Shown here in pieces: positions 37,601 to 52,867 of a DNA stretch of 64,000 nucleotides. The position numbers and the translations under genes were made by a program. Under the pieces are notes generated by a model. The model worked only from the letters and a program-made list of their open reading frames with translations. It ran no database searches and was not told the DNA's origin. Each line of letters opens with the position of its first letter. Within the stretch, counting starts at the first letter, position 1. The stretch is from Pegea sp. RAD2-039 (taxonomy: Eukaryota > Chordata > Thaliacea > Salpida > Salpidae), in NCBI GenBank assembly GCA_034620365.1, contig JAQGEQ010000080.1, positions 372,001 through 436,000 on the forward strand. The letters run 5' to 3'.

Positions 37601-38993
37601 CAGAAAACAATTTTTGTAATCAAATGATAATCTAAACAATTTTATTTATGTTGTCAAACATTAAAAAATGGCTTAATTAATAAATAAAAATTGTTTAACT
37701 TAATACTTTAAGATTTAAAATATGCTTGATCAATAAATTTATTAGAATAGTTCAAACCAAATAGAATTTAGTTATTTAGATATTTTTATAAAAATTTATT
37801 AACTTTTGAAATTATTATTTATCTTCATAATGAAAAGTTTATCTTTCATTATTATGGCAATATAACATATGTTTTCACTAACTATTTTTTATTATTTTTG
37901 CAACAAAATTACGAATTCTTTTTACTGGCTGTTGAAAAAAATATCATACTCTGGAAGCATTAAGTTATTTTCCTAAAATAAAAAAAAAATTTTAATTTTG
38001 AATTACAAATTAATTGAAATTTTTATTAACATCTCTTGTTTGTTTTTAGTATATAACTTTTTATTTAAAGTATTTATAGTTGAACCTTGGTAAATTTTGA
38101 TATTTTTCAAAAAACATCTTTCTATTCTCCTTTCATCAAAATCTCTTTGAATAGAGGAATGTTATGAGGTACAAAAAGTAAGTTCACCTGTGTTTCTTTT
38201 TAGGTTAGTGTGAATTCATAACTTAAAGTTATAATTTTTCATGAAAACAATAGGAACTAATTTAAAAGTAATTAATTATTAGTCTAATATTTTATTTCTG
38301 TACAAAATAAGTGTAAACACTAATAACTTAAATAAATTACAAAAGTACTATTTAAAAATCTATTTCAAAAAAAACATAAGATAAGCTTTTGATATTTTGC
38401 TTACTAGGGTGTGATGGTTTTAACTTCTGTAGACTAAAGTTCATTGAATAGAAGATTTAGACCGTACCGTATTTATCAAGATAAAATTATCATTAATCAA
38501 CTAAAGCTTAACAGAAAAAATATGCATTGCAACAAGAATTCATATTGGTATTTTGTTTACAAGATCTCAAATTTCTATAAATTGTCTTTTTATTTAGATA
38601 CCCAAAATGATGATTGTATTTTTAGTTCAGACTAGCTACAAGAATCTAAAAATTTCTGTAAGTATTGAAAAACTTTGATATTTCTTAGGTTAGTTACATA
38701 CTAATAAAACTTAATTAACCTATTTTAGTTTCTTTTATCTTTTAAAAGTTTAATTGAAGTGCTTATATATCTACTAACTTGTAAATTTGAAAAAATTAAA
38801 ATATTCATTAATTGTAAGTCAGAACCAAACCACTTTTAACAATATCTATAACTAACAAACTTCTGTAAGTTTATTAAAATTGTTAATATTTTTATATTAA
38901 GCAAATTAAATCTTTTCAATGCTCCTAAACTACAATCTGTAAAGTAGTAGCACCTCTTGAAGAAATAAATTATTTATAATATTTTCATTTGTA
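34625..38993. repeat. Array unit 1
   Basis: A 4369-base unit with 28-bp minisatellite (about 35084-35515), 14-bp minisatellite (about 35517-35612), body, and the 620-base block containing the 63-codon frame at 38444-38635 (initiation would be TTG; first ATG at codon 27). Confidence 0.9.
35084..35515. repeat. 28-bp minisatellite (type example, unit 1)
   Basis: About 15 copies of a 28-base unit, typically TTCTAGCAGATGCTGAGG followed by ACTCACTTGC, with alternate variants such as TTACAGAAGATTCTGAGG. Equivalent arrays occur near 39.45, 43.81, 48.18, 48.96, 53.27 and 56.10 kb. The length is not a multiple of three, so it is not a protein repeat. Confidence 0.9.
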
Positions 38994-41900
38994 CCAGTTT
39001 ATTTATCATGAAATGTTCAGCAATGTAAATTGTTTTGTGGTCCAGATGTTCATATTTATAAATTGCAACAAAATAAGAATGAAACTTTGGTTTGTTTGAT
39101 GAATTACTACAAAAACGTAAGCAGTTTTCACTAAGATCAAATAATAACGTCATTTTTATAGGCAAATTTCTATTGAAAATTGAGGAAACAAGGATCACAA
39201 GATGAATCTTCCAAAAAATACTCATCTACTAAATCTTACAAGGCATTAAAAGAGCAAAACGTTTCAGGAGAAAACAAACTAAAACAAATTAAAGTTAAAT
39301 TTGGAGAGAAAAATTTAGTTCATCATTAATCTACTCAGTTCTTCAGAAAGATTACAAACGTTTGGATGATTAGGTATGAATTTTTAATTTCAAATTTAAA
39401 TTTATATCAGTTTATCATGCTATGTTTATTATGCTGAAGACTCAATTACTTACAGCAGATGCTGAGGGCTAACATTCTTCTAGCAGATGATGAGGACTCA
39501 CTTACTTACAGAAGATTCTGAGGACTCACTTGCTTCTAGCAGATGTTGAGGACTCACTTGCTTACAGAAGATTCTGAGGACTCACTTGCTTCTAGAAGAC
39601 ACTCAGGACCCATATGCTTCTAGCAGATGCTAAGGAATCATTTTCTTCAAGTAGATGATGAGGATTTACTTGCATCTAACATATGCTGACGAGTAACTTG
39701 TTTCTAACAGATGCTGAGGACTCACTTGAATTCAAGCAGAAGATGAGATCTCACTTGCTTCTCGCAGATTTTAAGGATTTACTTGCTGCTAGAAATTGCT
39801 AAACACTCAGTTTTTCCAGCAGAACCTAACGTCTCACTTGCTTCTAGCAGATGCTAACAACTTTCTTGCTTTTAGCAGATGGTAAGATCAAGTGAAGTAT
39901 ATCAAATGATAAATATCAAGTGATAAAGATTAGGTGGGGAAGATCAGAAGAAGAAGATCAAATGATAAAAATCAGCTGATTGGTAGTTAAATATTGTCTT
40001 ATATGTGGCATTTTTGTTTTTGTATTTCAATAAATCGTTTGCAGCTGAAAGCTTTTCACAAAATTGTTTAATACTGCTGGAGACAATCCAATTTTATATT
40101 TACAAAATTTCTATTAAATGATTTCTGTTAGTAGTCCCATTACTGATTATTTCATGTTGTTTTCATCAGTCGTAAAATTTCTCTAAAGTTTTAAATTAAT
40201 TTGAAATCTTACAAACCAATTACTAATAAAGGTTTGTTGATTTATGATGAATTAAATAAATGAATATAATCAGCACATTCCAAATTAGTTTGCAATCTAT
40301 AATAGTTTCGTCTTTGGATAACTAAAGATATTTTCGTTTGAAGAAGAATACAAATACAGAGATTATCTCAAATACACCATGTGTTATTTGTTTAATTATA
40401 CTAATAAAACTTTTGTGAGTTAAGATTACTTGCAATTCTAACCTCGTTCCATAAACATTTTCGAAAGGAGTTTTGTAGTCCCTTTTAATTCTGAAACAAA
40501 CTATACCAATCGAGATTTAAAGGTTTTTGAAGTCGTGCTTTGTACTATTAGCATATCTGTCAAATTAAAATCAAGATGAGAATTGTTTTCAAAAATGACA
40601 TTAGTTTTATATAAATGTTTTTTTCATAAATGAAGCATACGAGAAACAAACTAATGTTAAGTTTGAAAAGGGGCAAATACCTTATCTTATTTTAAGATAA
40701 AATTTATATAAAAAGTAAACAAGACTTTAGAAGTTTACATGTTTTTGAGCAGTAAAGGTAACTCTGATAAAATATAGATATCGAAATTACAAGTTAGAAT
40801 GATCGAATTCAATTTAAAAAGAAATTCATATAATAAACCTTTAAATGCTTAAAAAAAATGCATAAAGTTTTAAAAAACTTCTACTTCTCAAAAAAGCGCT
40901 ATTTTCAAAATTTTTATCTTTTTACACAACAACTTCTCTCACACAACCTATTTGTCAGTATTCTGTTGATAAAAAATTGTTAAACAATTAATGATTGAAG
41001 GAAAACTAAAATAAAATAAGATTAAAAATATTAAATAAATCTAATAAAGTAGGATAGAATTTTGTAGCATATTTGTTAACAATAGTAACCTTAAAACCAC
41101 TCTTATTCAACTTGGCAGTTTCTGGTTTTTTCAAGCAACTCTATAACTAATCTCTTATGAGGCTATTTCTACATTTTAGATTAGTCTAAATATGAACAAA
41201 TTAGTTGGTTTAGTCAAAGCAGTTAATGTAGAGGATTAAACATTCCGAAATTCATTTCTAAATACACAGTAATTCTATATTTTTTTTTTGTATTATCTAA
41301 GCAAACATCACAATCTATATCTGTAATGGCGTCGATTTTAAATGGTTTTTTATCCAAAGAAATAGTAAACGATCAAAATATATTCAAATGCTTCTAAGCC
41401 TTCCTAAATTGAATTTATATCCAACCTTTTTCAAATGGACAAGTTCACGGCAGATTTTGTACAATACTCAATTAACATTTAACAAAAAAAGAGTTTTATA
41501 GTTTTTCTAAAATCAGGATACAAAGTTTATAATTCCATTTTAGATGCCGTAGATAATATTTATTTAGGCATGATATCCAAACAAAATTCTAATTAATAAG
41601 ATGATTAAATTTTTAAATACTTGATAAAACCTTTAAATGTAATGTTGTAATGAGAGGAAAAGAATTTTTTCAAATTTTCTTTTATAACCGAAAACTTTAA
41701 TTTTATAATATTATTATGTAGATTTTGATCTAAATCTTCAAAAAACAATTCCCCAAACTGTTCAAAAACCATAATTTACCATGAGAAACTTGGACTTATT
41801 TTCAAAACACTCATGGAAATTTGTTTTTACTTTGCTGAACTTGTTTATTTTATTTTATCTTTTAAATTTTTGAATATTTATTTATTGTTAAATTTTCAAT

Positions 41901-43356
41901 ATTTATTTAACCAAATTCATGTCCTATAGAAGTTAGTTAAACATTTTGTTTTATGTCTAGTTAACAGAAAACAATTTTTGTAATCAAATGATAATTTAAA
42001 CAATTTTATTTATGTTGTCAAACATTAAAAAATGGCTTAATTAATAAATAAAAATTGTTTAAATTAATACTTTAAGATTTAAAATATGCTTGATCAATAA
42101 ATTTGTTAGAATAGTTCAAACCAAATAGAATTTAGTTATTTAGATATTTTTATAAAAATTTATTAATTTTTGAAATTATTATTTATCTTCATAATGAAAA
42201 GTTTATCTTTCATTATTATGGCAATATAACATATGTTTTCACTAACTATTTTTTATTATTTTTGCAACAAAATTACGAATTCTTTTTACTGGCTGTTGAA
42301 TAAAATATCATACTTTGGAAGCAGAAGTTATTTTCCTAAACTTAGAAAAAATTTTAAATTTGGGAATTACAAATTAATTGAAATTTCTATTAACATCTCT
42401 TGTTTGTTTTTAGTATATAACTTTTTATTTAAAGTATTTATAGTTGAACCTTGGTAAATTTTGATATTTTTCAAAAAACATCTTTCTATTCTCCTTTCAT
42501 CAAAATCTCTTTGAATAGAGGAATGTTATGAGGTACAAAAAGTAAGTTCACTGATGTTTCTTTTTAGGTTAGTGTGAAACCATAACTTAAAATTCTAATT
42601 TTTCATGAAAACAATAGGAACTAATTTAAAAGTAATTAATTATTAGTCTAATATTTTCTTTTCTGTATAAAATAAGTGTAAACACTAATAACTTAAAGAA
42701 ATTACAAAATTACTATATAAAAATATATTTAAAAAAAAATAGGATAAGCTTTTGATAATTTGCTTACTAGGGTGTGATGGTTTTAACTTCTGTAGACTAA
42801 AGTTCATTGAATAGAAGATTTAGACCATACCGTATTTATCTAGATAAAATTATCATTAATCAACTAAAGCTTAACAGAAAAAATATGCATTACAACAAGA
42901 ATTCATATTGGTATTTTGTTTACAAGATCTCAATATTCATTAAAATGTCTTTTTATTTAGATACCCAAAATGATGATTGTATTTTTAGTTCAGACTAGCT
43001 ATAAGAATCTAAAAATTTCTGTAAGTATTGAAAAACTTTGATATTTCTTAGGTTAGTTACATACTAATAAAACTTAATTAACCTATTTTAGTTTCTTTTA
43101 TCTTTTAAAAGTTTAATTGAAGTGCTTATATATCTACTAACTTGTAAATTTGAAAAAATTAAAATATTCATTTATTGTAAGTCAGAACCAAACCACTTTT
43201 AACAATATCTATAACTAACAAACTTCTGTAAGTTTATTAAAATTGTTAATATTTTTATATTAAGCAAATTAAATCTTTTCAATGCTCCTAAACTACAATC
43301 TGTAAAGTAGTAGCACCTCTTGAAGAAATAAATTATTTATAAATTTTTCATTTGTA
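38994..43356. repeat. Array unit 2
   Basis: A 4363-base unit, very close to units 1 and 3. Minisatellites lie at about 39450-39885 and 39885-39985. The 63-codon frame is at 42807-42998. On the minus strand an 83-codon frame (39225-38974) begins with ATG, but neighbouring units carry it with altered starts. Confidence 0.9.
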
Positions 43357-46300
43357 CCAGTTTATTTATCATGAAATGTTCAGCAATGTAAATTGTTTTG
43401 TGGTCCAGATGTTCATATTTATAAATTGCAACAAAATAAGAATGAAACTTTGGTTTGTTTGATGAATTACTACAAAAACGTAAGCAGTTTGCACTAAGAT
43501 CAAATAATAACGTCATTTTTATAGGCAAATTTCCATTGAAAATTGAGGAAACAAGGATCACAAGATGAGTTCTACAAAAAATAGTCTTCTACTAAATCTT
43601 ACAAGGCATTAAGAGAGCAAAACGTTTAAGGAGAAAACAAACTAAAACAAATTAAAGATAAATTTGGCGAGAAAAATTTAGTTGATCATTAATCTGCTCA
43701 GTTCTTCAGAAAGATTACAAACGTTTGGATGATTAGGTATGAATTTTTAATTTCAAATTTAAATTTATATCAGTTTATCATGCTATGTTTATTATGCTGA
43801 AGACTCAAATACTTACAGCAGATGCTGAGGGCTAACATTCTTCTAGCAGATGATGAGGACTCACTTACTTACAGAAGATTCTGAGGACTCACTTGCTTCT
43901 AGCAGATGTTGAGGACTCACTTGCTTACAGAAGATTCTGAGGACTCACTTGCTTCTAATAGATGCTCAGGACCCATATGCTTCTAGCAGATGCTAAGGAA
44001 TCATTTTCTTCAAGTAGATGATGAGGATTTACTTGCATCTAACATATGCTGACGAGTAACTTGTTTCTAACAGATGCTGAGGACTCACTTGAATTCAAGC
44101 AGAAGCTGAGATCTCACTTGCTTCTCGCAGATTTTAAGGATTTACTTGCTGGTAGAAGTTGCTAAACACTCAGTTTTTTCCAGCAGAACCTAGCGTCTCA
44201 CTTGCTTCTAGCAGATGCTAACAACTTTCTTGCTTTTAGCAGATGGTAAGATCAAGTGAAGTATATCAAATGATAAATATCAAGTGATAAAGATTAGGTG
44301 GGGAAGATCAGAAGAAGAAGATCAAATGATAAAAATCAGCTGATTGGTAGTTAAATATTGTCTTATATGTGGCATTTTTGTTTTTGTATTTCAATAAATC
44401 GTTTGCAGCTGAAAGCTTTTCACAAAATTGTTTAATACTGCTGGAGACAATCCAATTTTATATTTACAAAATTTCTATTAAATGATTTCTGTTAGTAGTC
44501 CCATTACTGATTATTTCATGTTGTTTTCATCAGTCGTAAAATTTCTCTAAAGTTTTAAATTAATTTGAAATCTTACAAACCAATTACTAATAAAGGTTTG
44601 TTGAATTATGATGAATTAAATAAATGAATATAATCAGCACATTCCAAATTAGTTTGCAATCTATAATAGTTTCGTCTTTGGATAACTAAAGATATTTTCG
44701 TTTGAAGAAGAATACAAATACAGAGATTATCTCAAATACACCATGTGTTGTTTGTTTAATTATACTAATAAAACTTTTGTGAGCTAAGATTACTTGCAAT
44801 TCTAACCTCGTTCCATAAACATTTTCGAAGGGAGTTTTGTAGTCCCTTTAAATTGTGAAACAAACTATACCAATTGAGCTTTAAATGTTTTTGAAGTCGT
44901 GCTTTGTACTATTAGCATATCTGTCAAATTAAAATCAAGATGAGAATTGTTTTCAAAAATGACATTAGTTTTATATAAATGTTTTTTTAATAAATGAAGC
45001 ATACGAGAAACAAACTAATGTTAAGTTTGAAAAGGGGCAAATACCTTATCTTATTTTAAGATAAAATTTATATAAAAAGTAAACAAGACTTTAGAAGTTT
45101 ACATGTTTTTGAGCAGTAAAGGTAACTCTGATAAAATATAGATATCGAAATTACAAGTTAGAATGATCGAATTCAATTTAAAAAGAAATTCATATAATAA
45201 ACCTTTATATGCTTAAAAAAAATGCATAAAGTTTTAAAAAACTTCTACTTCTCAAAAAAGCGCTATTTTCAAAATTTTTATCTTTTTACACAACAACTTC
45301 TCTCACACAACCTATTTGTCAGTATTCTGTTGATAAAAAATTGTTAAACAATTAATGATTGAAGGAAAACTAAAATAAAAACAGATTAAAAATATTAAAT
45401 AAATCTAATAAAGTAGGATAGAATTTTGTAGCATATTTGTTAACAATAGTAACCTTAAAACCACTCTTATTCAACTTGGCAGTTTCTGGTCTTTTCAAGC
45501 AACTCTATAACTAATCTCTTATGAGGCTATTTCTACATTTTAGATTAGTCTAAATATGAACAAATTAGTTGGTTTAGTCAAAGCAGTTAATGTAGAGGAT
45601 TAAACATTCCGAAATTCATTTCTAAATACACAGTAATTCTATATATTTTTTTTTGTATTATCTAAGCAAACATCACAATCTATATCTGTAATGGCGTCGA
45701 TTTTAAATGTTTTTTATCCAAAGAAATAGTAAACGATCAAAATATATTCAAATGCTTCTAAGCCTTCCTAAATTGAATTTATATCCAACCTTTTTCAAAT
45801 GGACAAGTTCACGGCAGATTTTTTACAATACTCAATTAACATTTAACAAAAAAAGAGTTTTATAGTTTTTCTAAAATCAGGATACAAAGTTTATAATTCC
45901 ATTTTAGATGCCGTAGATAATATTTATTTAGGCATGATATCCAAACAAAATTCTAATTAATAAGATGATTAAATTTTTAAATACTTGATAAAACCTTTAA
46001 ATGTAATGTTGTAATGAGAGGAAAAGAATTTTTTTCAAATTTTCTTTTATAACCGAAAACTTTAATTTTATAATATTATTATGTAGATTTTGATCTAAAT
46101 CTTCAAAAAACATTACCCCAAACTGTTCAAAAACCATAATTTACCAGGAGAAACTTGGACTTATTTTCAAAACACTCATGGAAATTTATTTTTACTTTGC
46201 TGAACTTGTTTATTTTATTTTTTCTTTTAAATTTTTGAAAATTTATTTATTGTTAGATTTTCAATATTTATTTAACCAAATTCATGTCTTATAAAAGTTA

Positions 46301-47713
46301 GTTAAACATTTTGTTTTATGTCTAGTTAACAGAAAACAATTTTTGTAATCAAATGATAATTTAAACAATTTTATTTATGTTGTCAAACATTAAAAAATGG
46401 CTTAATTAATAAATAAAAATTGTTTAACTTAATACTTTAAGATTTAAAATATGCTTGATCAATAAATTTATTAGAATAGTTCAAACCAAATAGAATTTAG
46501 TTATTTAGATATTTTTATAAAAATTTATTAATTTTTGAAATTATTATTTATCTTCATAATGAAAAGTTTATCTTTCATTATTATGGCAATATAACATATG
46601 TTTTCACTAACTATTTTTTATTATTTTGCAACAAAATTATGAATTCTTTTTACTGGATGTTGAAAAAAATATCATACTTTGGAAGCATTAAGTTATTTTC
46701 CTAAACTTAAAAAAAATTTGAATTACAAATTATATTAAAATTTTTATTAACATCTCTTGTTTGTTTTTAGTATATAACTTTTTATTTAAAGTATTTATAG
46801 TTGAACCTTGGTAAATTTTGATATTTTTCAAAAAACATCTTTCTATTCTCCTTTCATCAAAATCTCTTTGAATAGAGGAATGTTATGAGGTACAAAAAGT
46901 AAGTTCACCTGTGTTTCTTTTTAGGTTAGTGTGAATTCATAACTTAAAATTCTAATTTTTCATGAAAACAATAGGAACTAATTTAAAAGTAATTAATTAT
47001 TAGTCTAATATTTTATTTCTGTACAAAATAAGTATAAACACTAATAACTTAAAGAAATTACAAAAGTACTATTTAAAAATCTATTTCAAAAAAAACATAA
47101 GATAAGCTTTTGATAATTTGCTTACTAGGGTGTGATGGTTTTAACTTCTGTAGACTAAAGTTCATTGAATAGAAGATTTAGACCGTACTGTATTTATCAA
47201 GATAATATTATCATTAATCAACTAAAGCTTAACAGAAAAAATATGCATTACAACAAGAATTCATATTGGTATTTTGTTTACAAAATCTCAAATTTCATTA
47301 AATTCTCTTTTTATTTAGATACCCAAAATGATGATTGTATTTTTAGTTCAGACTAGCTACAAGAATCTAAAAATTTCTGTAAGTATTGAAAAACTTTGAT
47401 ATTTTTTAGGTTAGTTACATACTAATAAAACTTAATTAACTTATTTTAGTTTCTTTTATCTTTTAAAAGTTTAATTGAAGTGCTTATTTATCTACCAACT
47501 TGTAAATTTGAAAAAATTAAAATATTCATTCATTGTAAGTCAGAACCAAACCACTTTAAACAATATCTATAACTAACAAACTTCTGTAAATTTATTAATA
47601 TTGTTATTATTTTTATATTAGGCAAATCAAATCTTTTCAATGCAATTAAACTACCATTGTAAAGTAGTAGCACCTCTTGAAGAAATAAATTATTTATAAA
47701 GTTTTTATTTGTA
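43357..47713. repeat. Array unit 3
   Basis: A 4357-base unit with the same order of parts. Minisatellites lie at about 43813-44345 and the 63-codon frame at 47165-47356. It differs from unit 2 mostly by scattered substitutions and one- or two-base indels in A/T runs. Confidence 0.9.
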
Positions 47714-50700
47714 CCAGTTTATTTATCATGAAATGTTCAGCAATGTAAATGGTTTTATTGGTTCAGATGTCATAATTTATAAATTGCTACAAAATTAGAA
47801 TGAAACGTTTGTTTGTTTGAGTAATTAAAACAAAAACGTAAGCAATTTTCACTAGGACCAAATAAATACTAATATCATTTTTATAGACAAATTTTCATTG
47901 AGAATTTAGGAACGAAAGATCAGATGATGAGTCTTCTAAAAAATGGTCAACTACTTAATCTTACAAGGTATTAAAAGAGCAAAATGTTTGAGGAGAAAAC
48001 AAACTAAAACAAAGGAAAGTTAAATTTGGAGAGAAAAATTTAGTTCATCAATAATCTATTCAATTCTTCAGAGAGATTACAAACGTTTGGATGATTAGGT
48101 ATGAATTTTGATTTCAAATTTAAATTTATGTCAGTTTATCATGCTATGTTTATTATGTTGAATTTATTATGTTTATTATGTTACTCAATTGCTTGCAGCA
48201 GATGATGAGGACTCACTTTTTTCTAGCTGATGCTGAGGACTTACTTGCTTCTACCATATTCTGAGGACTCACTTACTTTTAGCAGAACCTAACAACTTTG
48301 TTGCTTTTAGCAGATGCTAAGATCAGGTGAAGTAGATCAAATTATTAATATCAAGTAATAAAGATTACGTGATGAAAATAGAAATCGATATATAAAGATC
48401 AGGTGATGAAGATCGAGTGGAAAAGATCAGGTGATAATGGTTAGATGATGAAAATCAAATGATCAAAATGATCTGATGAACATAAGATTAGTCGTAAATG
48501 TTGTCTTGTTTATGGCATTTTTGTTTTTGCATATTGACAAATCGTTTGTAGCTGAACACTTTTAGATGAATTGCTAAAAAATAAGAATGAAACTTTGGTT
48601 TGTTTGATGAATTACTACAAAATCGTAAGCAGTTTTCACTAAGATCAAATAATAACATCATTTTTATAGGCAAATTTCCATGGAAAAAGGAGGAAACAAG
48701 GATCCCAAGATGAATCTTCCAAAAAATGGCCAGCTACTAAATATTACAAGGCATTAAAAGAGCAAAACGTTTGAAGAGAAAACAAATTAAAACAAATGAA
48801 AGTTAAATTTGGCGAGAAAAATTTAGTTCATCAATAATCTCTTCAATTCTTCTGAGAGATTATAAAATTTTGAATGATTAGGTACGAATTTTTTATTTCA
48901 ATTTTATGTTTATATGAGTTTATCATGCTATGTTTATTATGCTGAAGACTCAATTACTTACAGCAGATGCTGAGGGCTCACATTCTTCTAGCAGATGATG
49001 AGGACTCACTTACTTACAGAAGATTCTGAAGACTCACTTGCTTCTAGCAGATGTTGAGGACTTACTTGCTTACAGAAGATTCTGAGAACTCACTTGCTTT
49101 TAAAAGATGCTCAGGACCCATATACTTCTAGCAGATGCTAAGGAATCATTTTCTTCAAGTAGATGATGAGGATTTACTTGCATCTAACATATGCTGACGA
49201 GTAACTTGTTTCTAACAGATACTAAGGACTCACTTGAATTCAAGCAGAAGCTGAGGTCTCACTTGCTTCTCGCAGATTTTAAGCATTTACTTGCTTCTAG
49301 AAGTTGCTGAACACTCAGTTTTTCCAGCAGAACCTAACGTCTCACTTGCTTCTAGCAGATGCTAACAACTTTCTTGCTTTTAGCATATGGTAAGATAAAA
49401 TGAACTATATCAAATGATAAATATCAAGTGATAAAGATTAGGTGGGGAAGATCAGAAGAAGAAGATCAAATGATAAAAATCAGCTGATTGGTAGTTAATT
49501 ATTGTCTTATATGTGGCATTTTTGTTTTTGTATTTCAATAAATCGTTTGCAGCTGAAAGCTTTTCACAAAATTGTTTAATACTGCTGGAGACAATCCAAT
49601 TTTATATTTACAAAATTTCTATTAAATGATTTCTGTTAGTAGTCCCATTACTGATTATTTCATGTTGTTTTCATCAATCGTAAAATTTCTCTAAAGTTTT
49701 AAATTGATTTGAAGTCTTACAAACCAATTACTAATAAAGGTTTGTTGAATTATGATGAATTAAATAAATGAATATAATCAGCGCATTCCAAAATAGTTTG
49801 CAATCTATAAAAATTTCGTCTTTGGATAAATAAAGATATTCTCTTTCGAAGAAGAATACAAATACAGATATTATCTCAAATACACCATGTGTGGTGTGTT
49901 TAATTATACTAATATAACTTTTGTGAGTTAAGATTACTTGCAATTCTAACCTCGTTCCATAAACATTTTCGAAGGGAGTTTTGTAGTCCCTTTAAATTGT
50001 GAAACAAACTATACCAATTGAGCTTTAAATGTTTTTGAAGTCGTGCTTTGTACTGTTAGCATATCTTTCGATTTAAATTAAAGAGGAGAATTGTTTTCAA
50101 AAATGACATTAGTTTTATATAAATGTTTTTTTAATAATTGAAGCATACGAGAAACAAACTAATGTAAAGTTTAAAAAGGGGCAAATACCTTATCTTATTT
50201 TAAGATAAAATTTATATAAAAAGTAAACAAGACTTTAGAAGTTTACATGTTTTTGAACACTTAGGGTAACTCTGATAAAATATAGATATCGAAATTACAA
50301 GTTAGAATGATCGAAATCAATTTAATAAGAAATTCATATAATAAACCTTTAAATTTTTAAAAAAATGAATTAAGTTTTAAAAAACTTCTACTTCTCAAAA
50401 AAGCGCTATTTTCAAAATTTTTATCTTTTTACACAACAACTTCTCTCAAACAACCTCTTTTGTCAGTATTCTGTTGATAAAAAATTTCTAAACAATTAAT
50501 GATTTAATGCAAATTAAATTAAAATAAGATTAAAAATATTAAATAAATCTAATAAAGTAGGATAGAATTTTCTAGCATATTTGTTAACAATAGTAACCTT
50601 AAAACCAATCTTATTCAACTTGGCAGTTTCTGGTCTTTTCAAGCAACTCTATAACTAATCTCTTATGAAGCTCTTTCTACATTTTAGATTGGTCTAAATA

Positions 50701-52867
50701 TGAACAAATTAGTTGGTTTAGTCAAAGCAGTTAATGTAGAGGTTTAAACTTTCCGAAATTCATTTCTAAATACACAGTAATTCTATATATTTTTTTTTGT
50801 ATTATCTAAGCAAACATCACAATCTATATCTGTAATGGCGTCGATTTTAAATGTTTTTTATCCAAAGAAATAGTAAACGATCAAAATATATTCAAATGCT
50901 TCTAAGCCTTCCTAAATTGAATTTATATCCAACCTTTTTCAAATGGACAAGTTCACGGCAGATTTTTTACAATACTCAATTAACATTTAACAAAAAAAGA
51001 GTTTTATAGTTTTTCTAAAATCAGGATACAAAGTTTATAATTCCATTTTAGATGCCGTAGATAATATTTATTTAGGCATGATATCCAAACAAAATTCTAA
51101 TTAATAAGATGATTAACTTTTTAAATACTTGATAAAACCTTTAAATGGAATGTTGTAATGAGAGGAAAAGAATTTTTTTCAAATTTTCTTTTATAACCGA
51201 AAACTTTAATTTTATAATATTATTATGTAGATTTTGATCTAAATCTTCAAAAAACATTACCCCAAACTGTTCAAAAACCATAATTTACCATGAGAAACTT
51301 GGACTTATTTTCAAAACACTCATGGAAATTTATTTTTACTTTGCTGAACTTGTTTATTTTATTTTTTCTTTTAAATTTTTGAAAATTTATTTATTGTTAG
51401 ATTTTCAATATTTATTTAACCAAATTCATGTCTTATAGAAGTTAGTTAAACATTTTGTTTTATGTCTAGTTAACAGAAAACAATTTTTGTAATCAAATGA
51501 TAATTTAAACAATTTTATTTATGTTGTCAAACATTAAAAAATGGCTTAATTAATAAATAAAAATTGTTTAACTTAATACTTTAAGATTTAAAATATGCTT
51601 GATCAATAAATTTATTAGAATAGTTCAAACCAAATAGAATTTAGTTATTTAGATATTTTTATAAAAATTTATTAATTTTTGAAATTATTATTTATCTTCA
51701 TAATGAAAAGTTTATCTTTCATTATTATGGCAATATAACATATGTTTTCACTAACTATTTTTTATTATTTTTGCAACAAAATTATGAATTCTTTTTATTG
51801 GTTGTTGAAAAATAAATTCATACTTTAGAAGTAGAAGTTATTTTCCTAAACATAAAAAAAATTTTAAATTTTGAATTACAAATTAATTGAAATTTTTATT
51901 AACATCTCTTGTTTGTTTTTAGTATATAACTTTTTATTTAAAGTATTTATAGTTGAACCTTGGTAAATTTTGATATTTTTCAAAAAACATCTTTCTATTC
52001 TCCTTTCATCAAAATATCTTTGAATAAAGGAATGTTATGAGGTACAAAAAGTAAGTTCACTGATGTTTCTTTTTAGGTTAGTGTGAATTCATAACTTAAA
52101 ATTCTAATTTTTCATGAAAACAATAGGAACTAAATTAAAAGTAATTAATTATTAGTCTAATATTTTCTTTTCTGTATAAAATAAGTGTAAACACTAATAA
52201 CTTAAAGAAATTACAAAAGTACTATATAAAAATATATTTAAAAAAAAATATAGGATAAGCTTTTGATAATTTGCTTACTAGGGTGTGATGGTTTTAACTT
52301 CTGTAGACTAAAGTTCATTGAATAGAAGATTTAGACCGTACCGTATTTATCAAGATAAAATTATCATTAATCAACTAAAGCTTAACAGAAAAAATATGCA
52401 TTACAACAAGAATTCATATTGGTATTTTGTTTACAAGATCTCAAATTTCTATAAATTGTCTTTTTATTTAGATACCCAAAATGATGATTGTATTTTTAGT
52501 TCAGACTAGCTACAAGAATATAAAAATTTCTGTAAGTATTGAAAAACTTTGATATTTTTTAGGTTAGTTACATACTAATAAAACATAATTAACCTATTTT
52601 AGTTTCTTTTATCTTTTAAAAGTTTAATTGAAGTGCTTATTTATCTACCAACTTGTAAATTTGTAAAAATTAAAATATTCATTCATTGTAAGTCAGAACC
52701 AAACCACTTTAAACAATATCTATAACTAACAAACTTCTGTAAATTTATTAAAATTGTTATTAATTTTATATTAGGCAAATCAAATCTTTTCAATGCAATT
52801 AAACTACCATCTGTAAAGTAGTAGCACCTCTTGAAGAAATAAATTATTTATAATGTTCTCATTTGTA
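47714..52867. repeat. Array unit 4, with extra 787-bp internal duplication
   Basis: This unit is 5154 bases long because the segment from the CCAGTTT marker through the minisatellites occurs twice, offset by 787 bases (AATTGCT anchor at 47782 and 48569). The first copy has a short 28-bp array (about 48180-48310) and a longer 14-bp array (about 48310-48480). The second resembles those of units 1-3. The 63-codon frame is at 52318-52509. Confidence 0.88.

Noticed and set aside
42233-42457. A 74-codon plus-strand frame in unit 2
   Set aside because: Broken by indels in the other units, so not a conserved product of the repeat.
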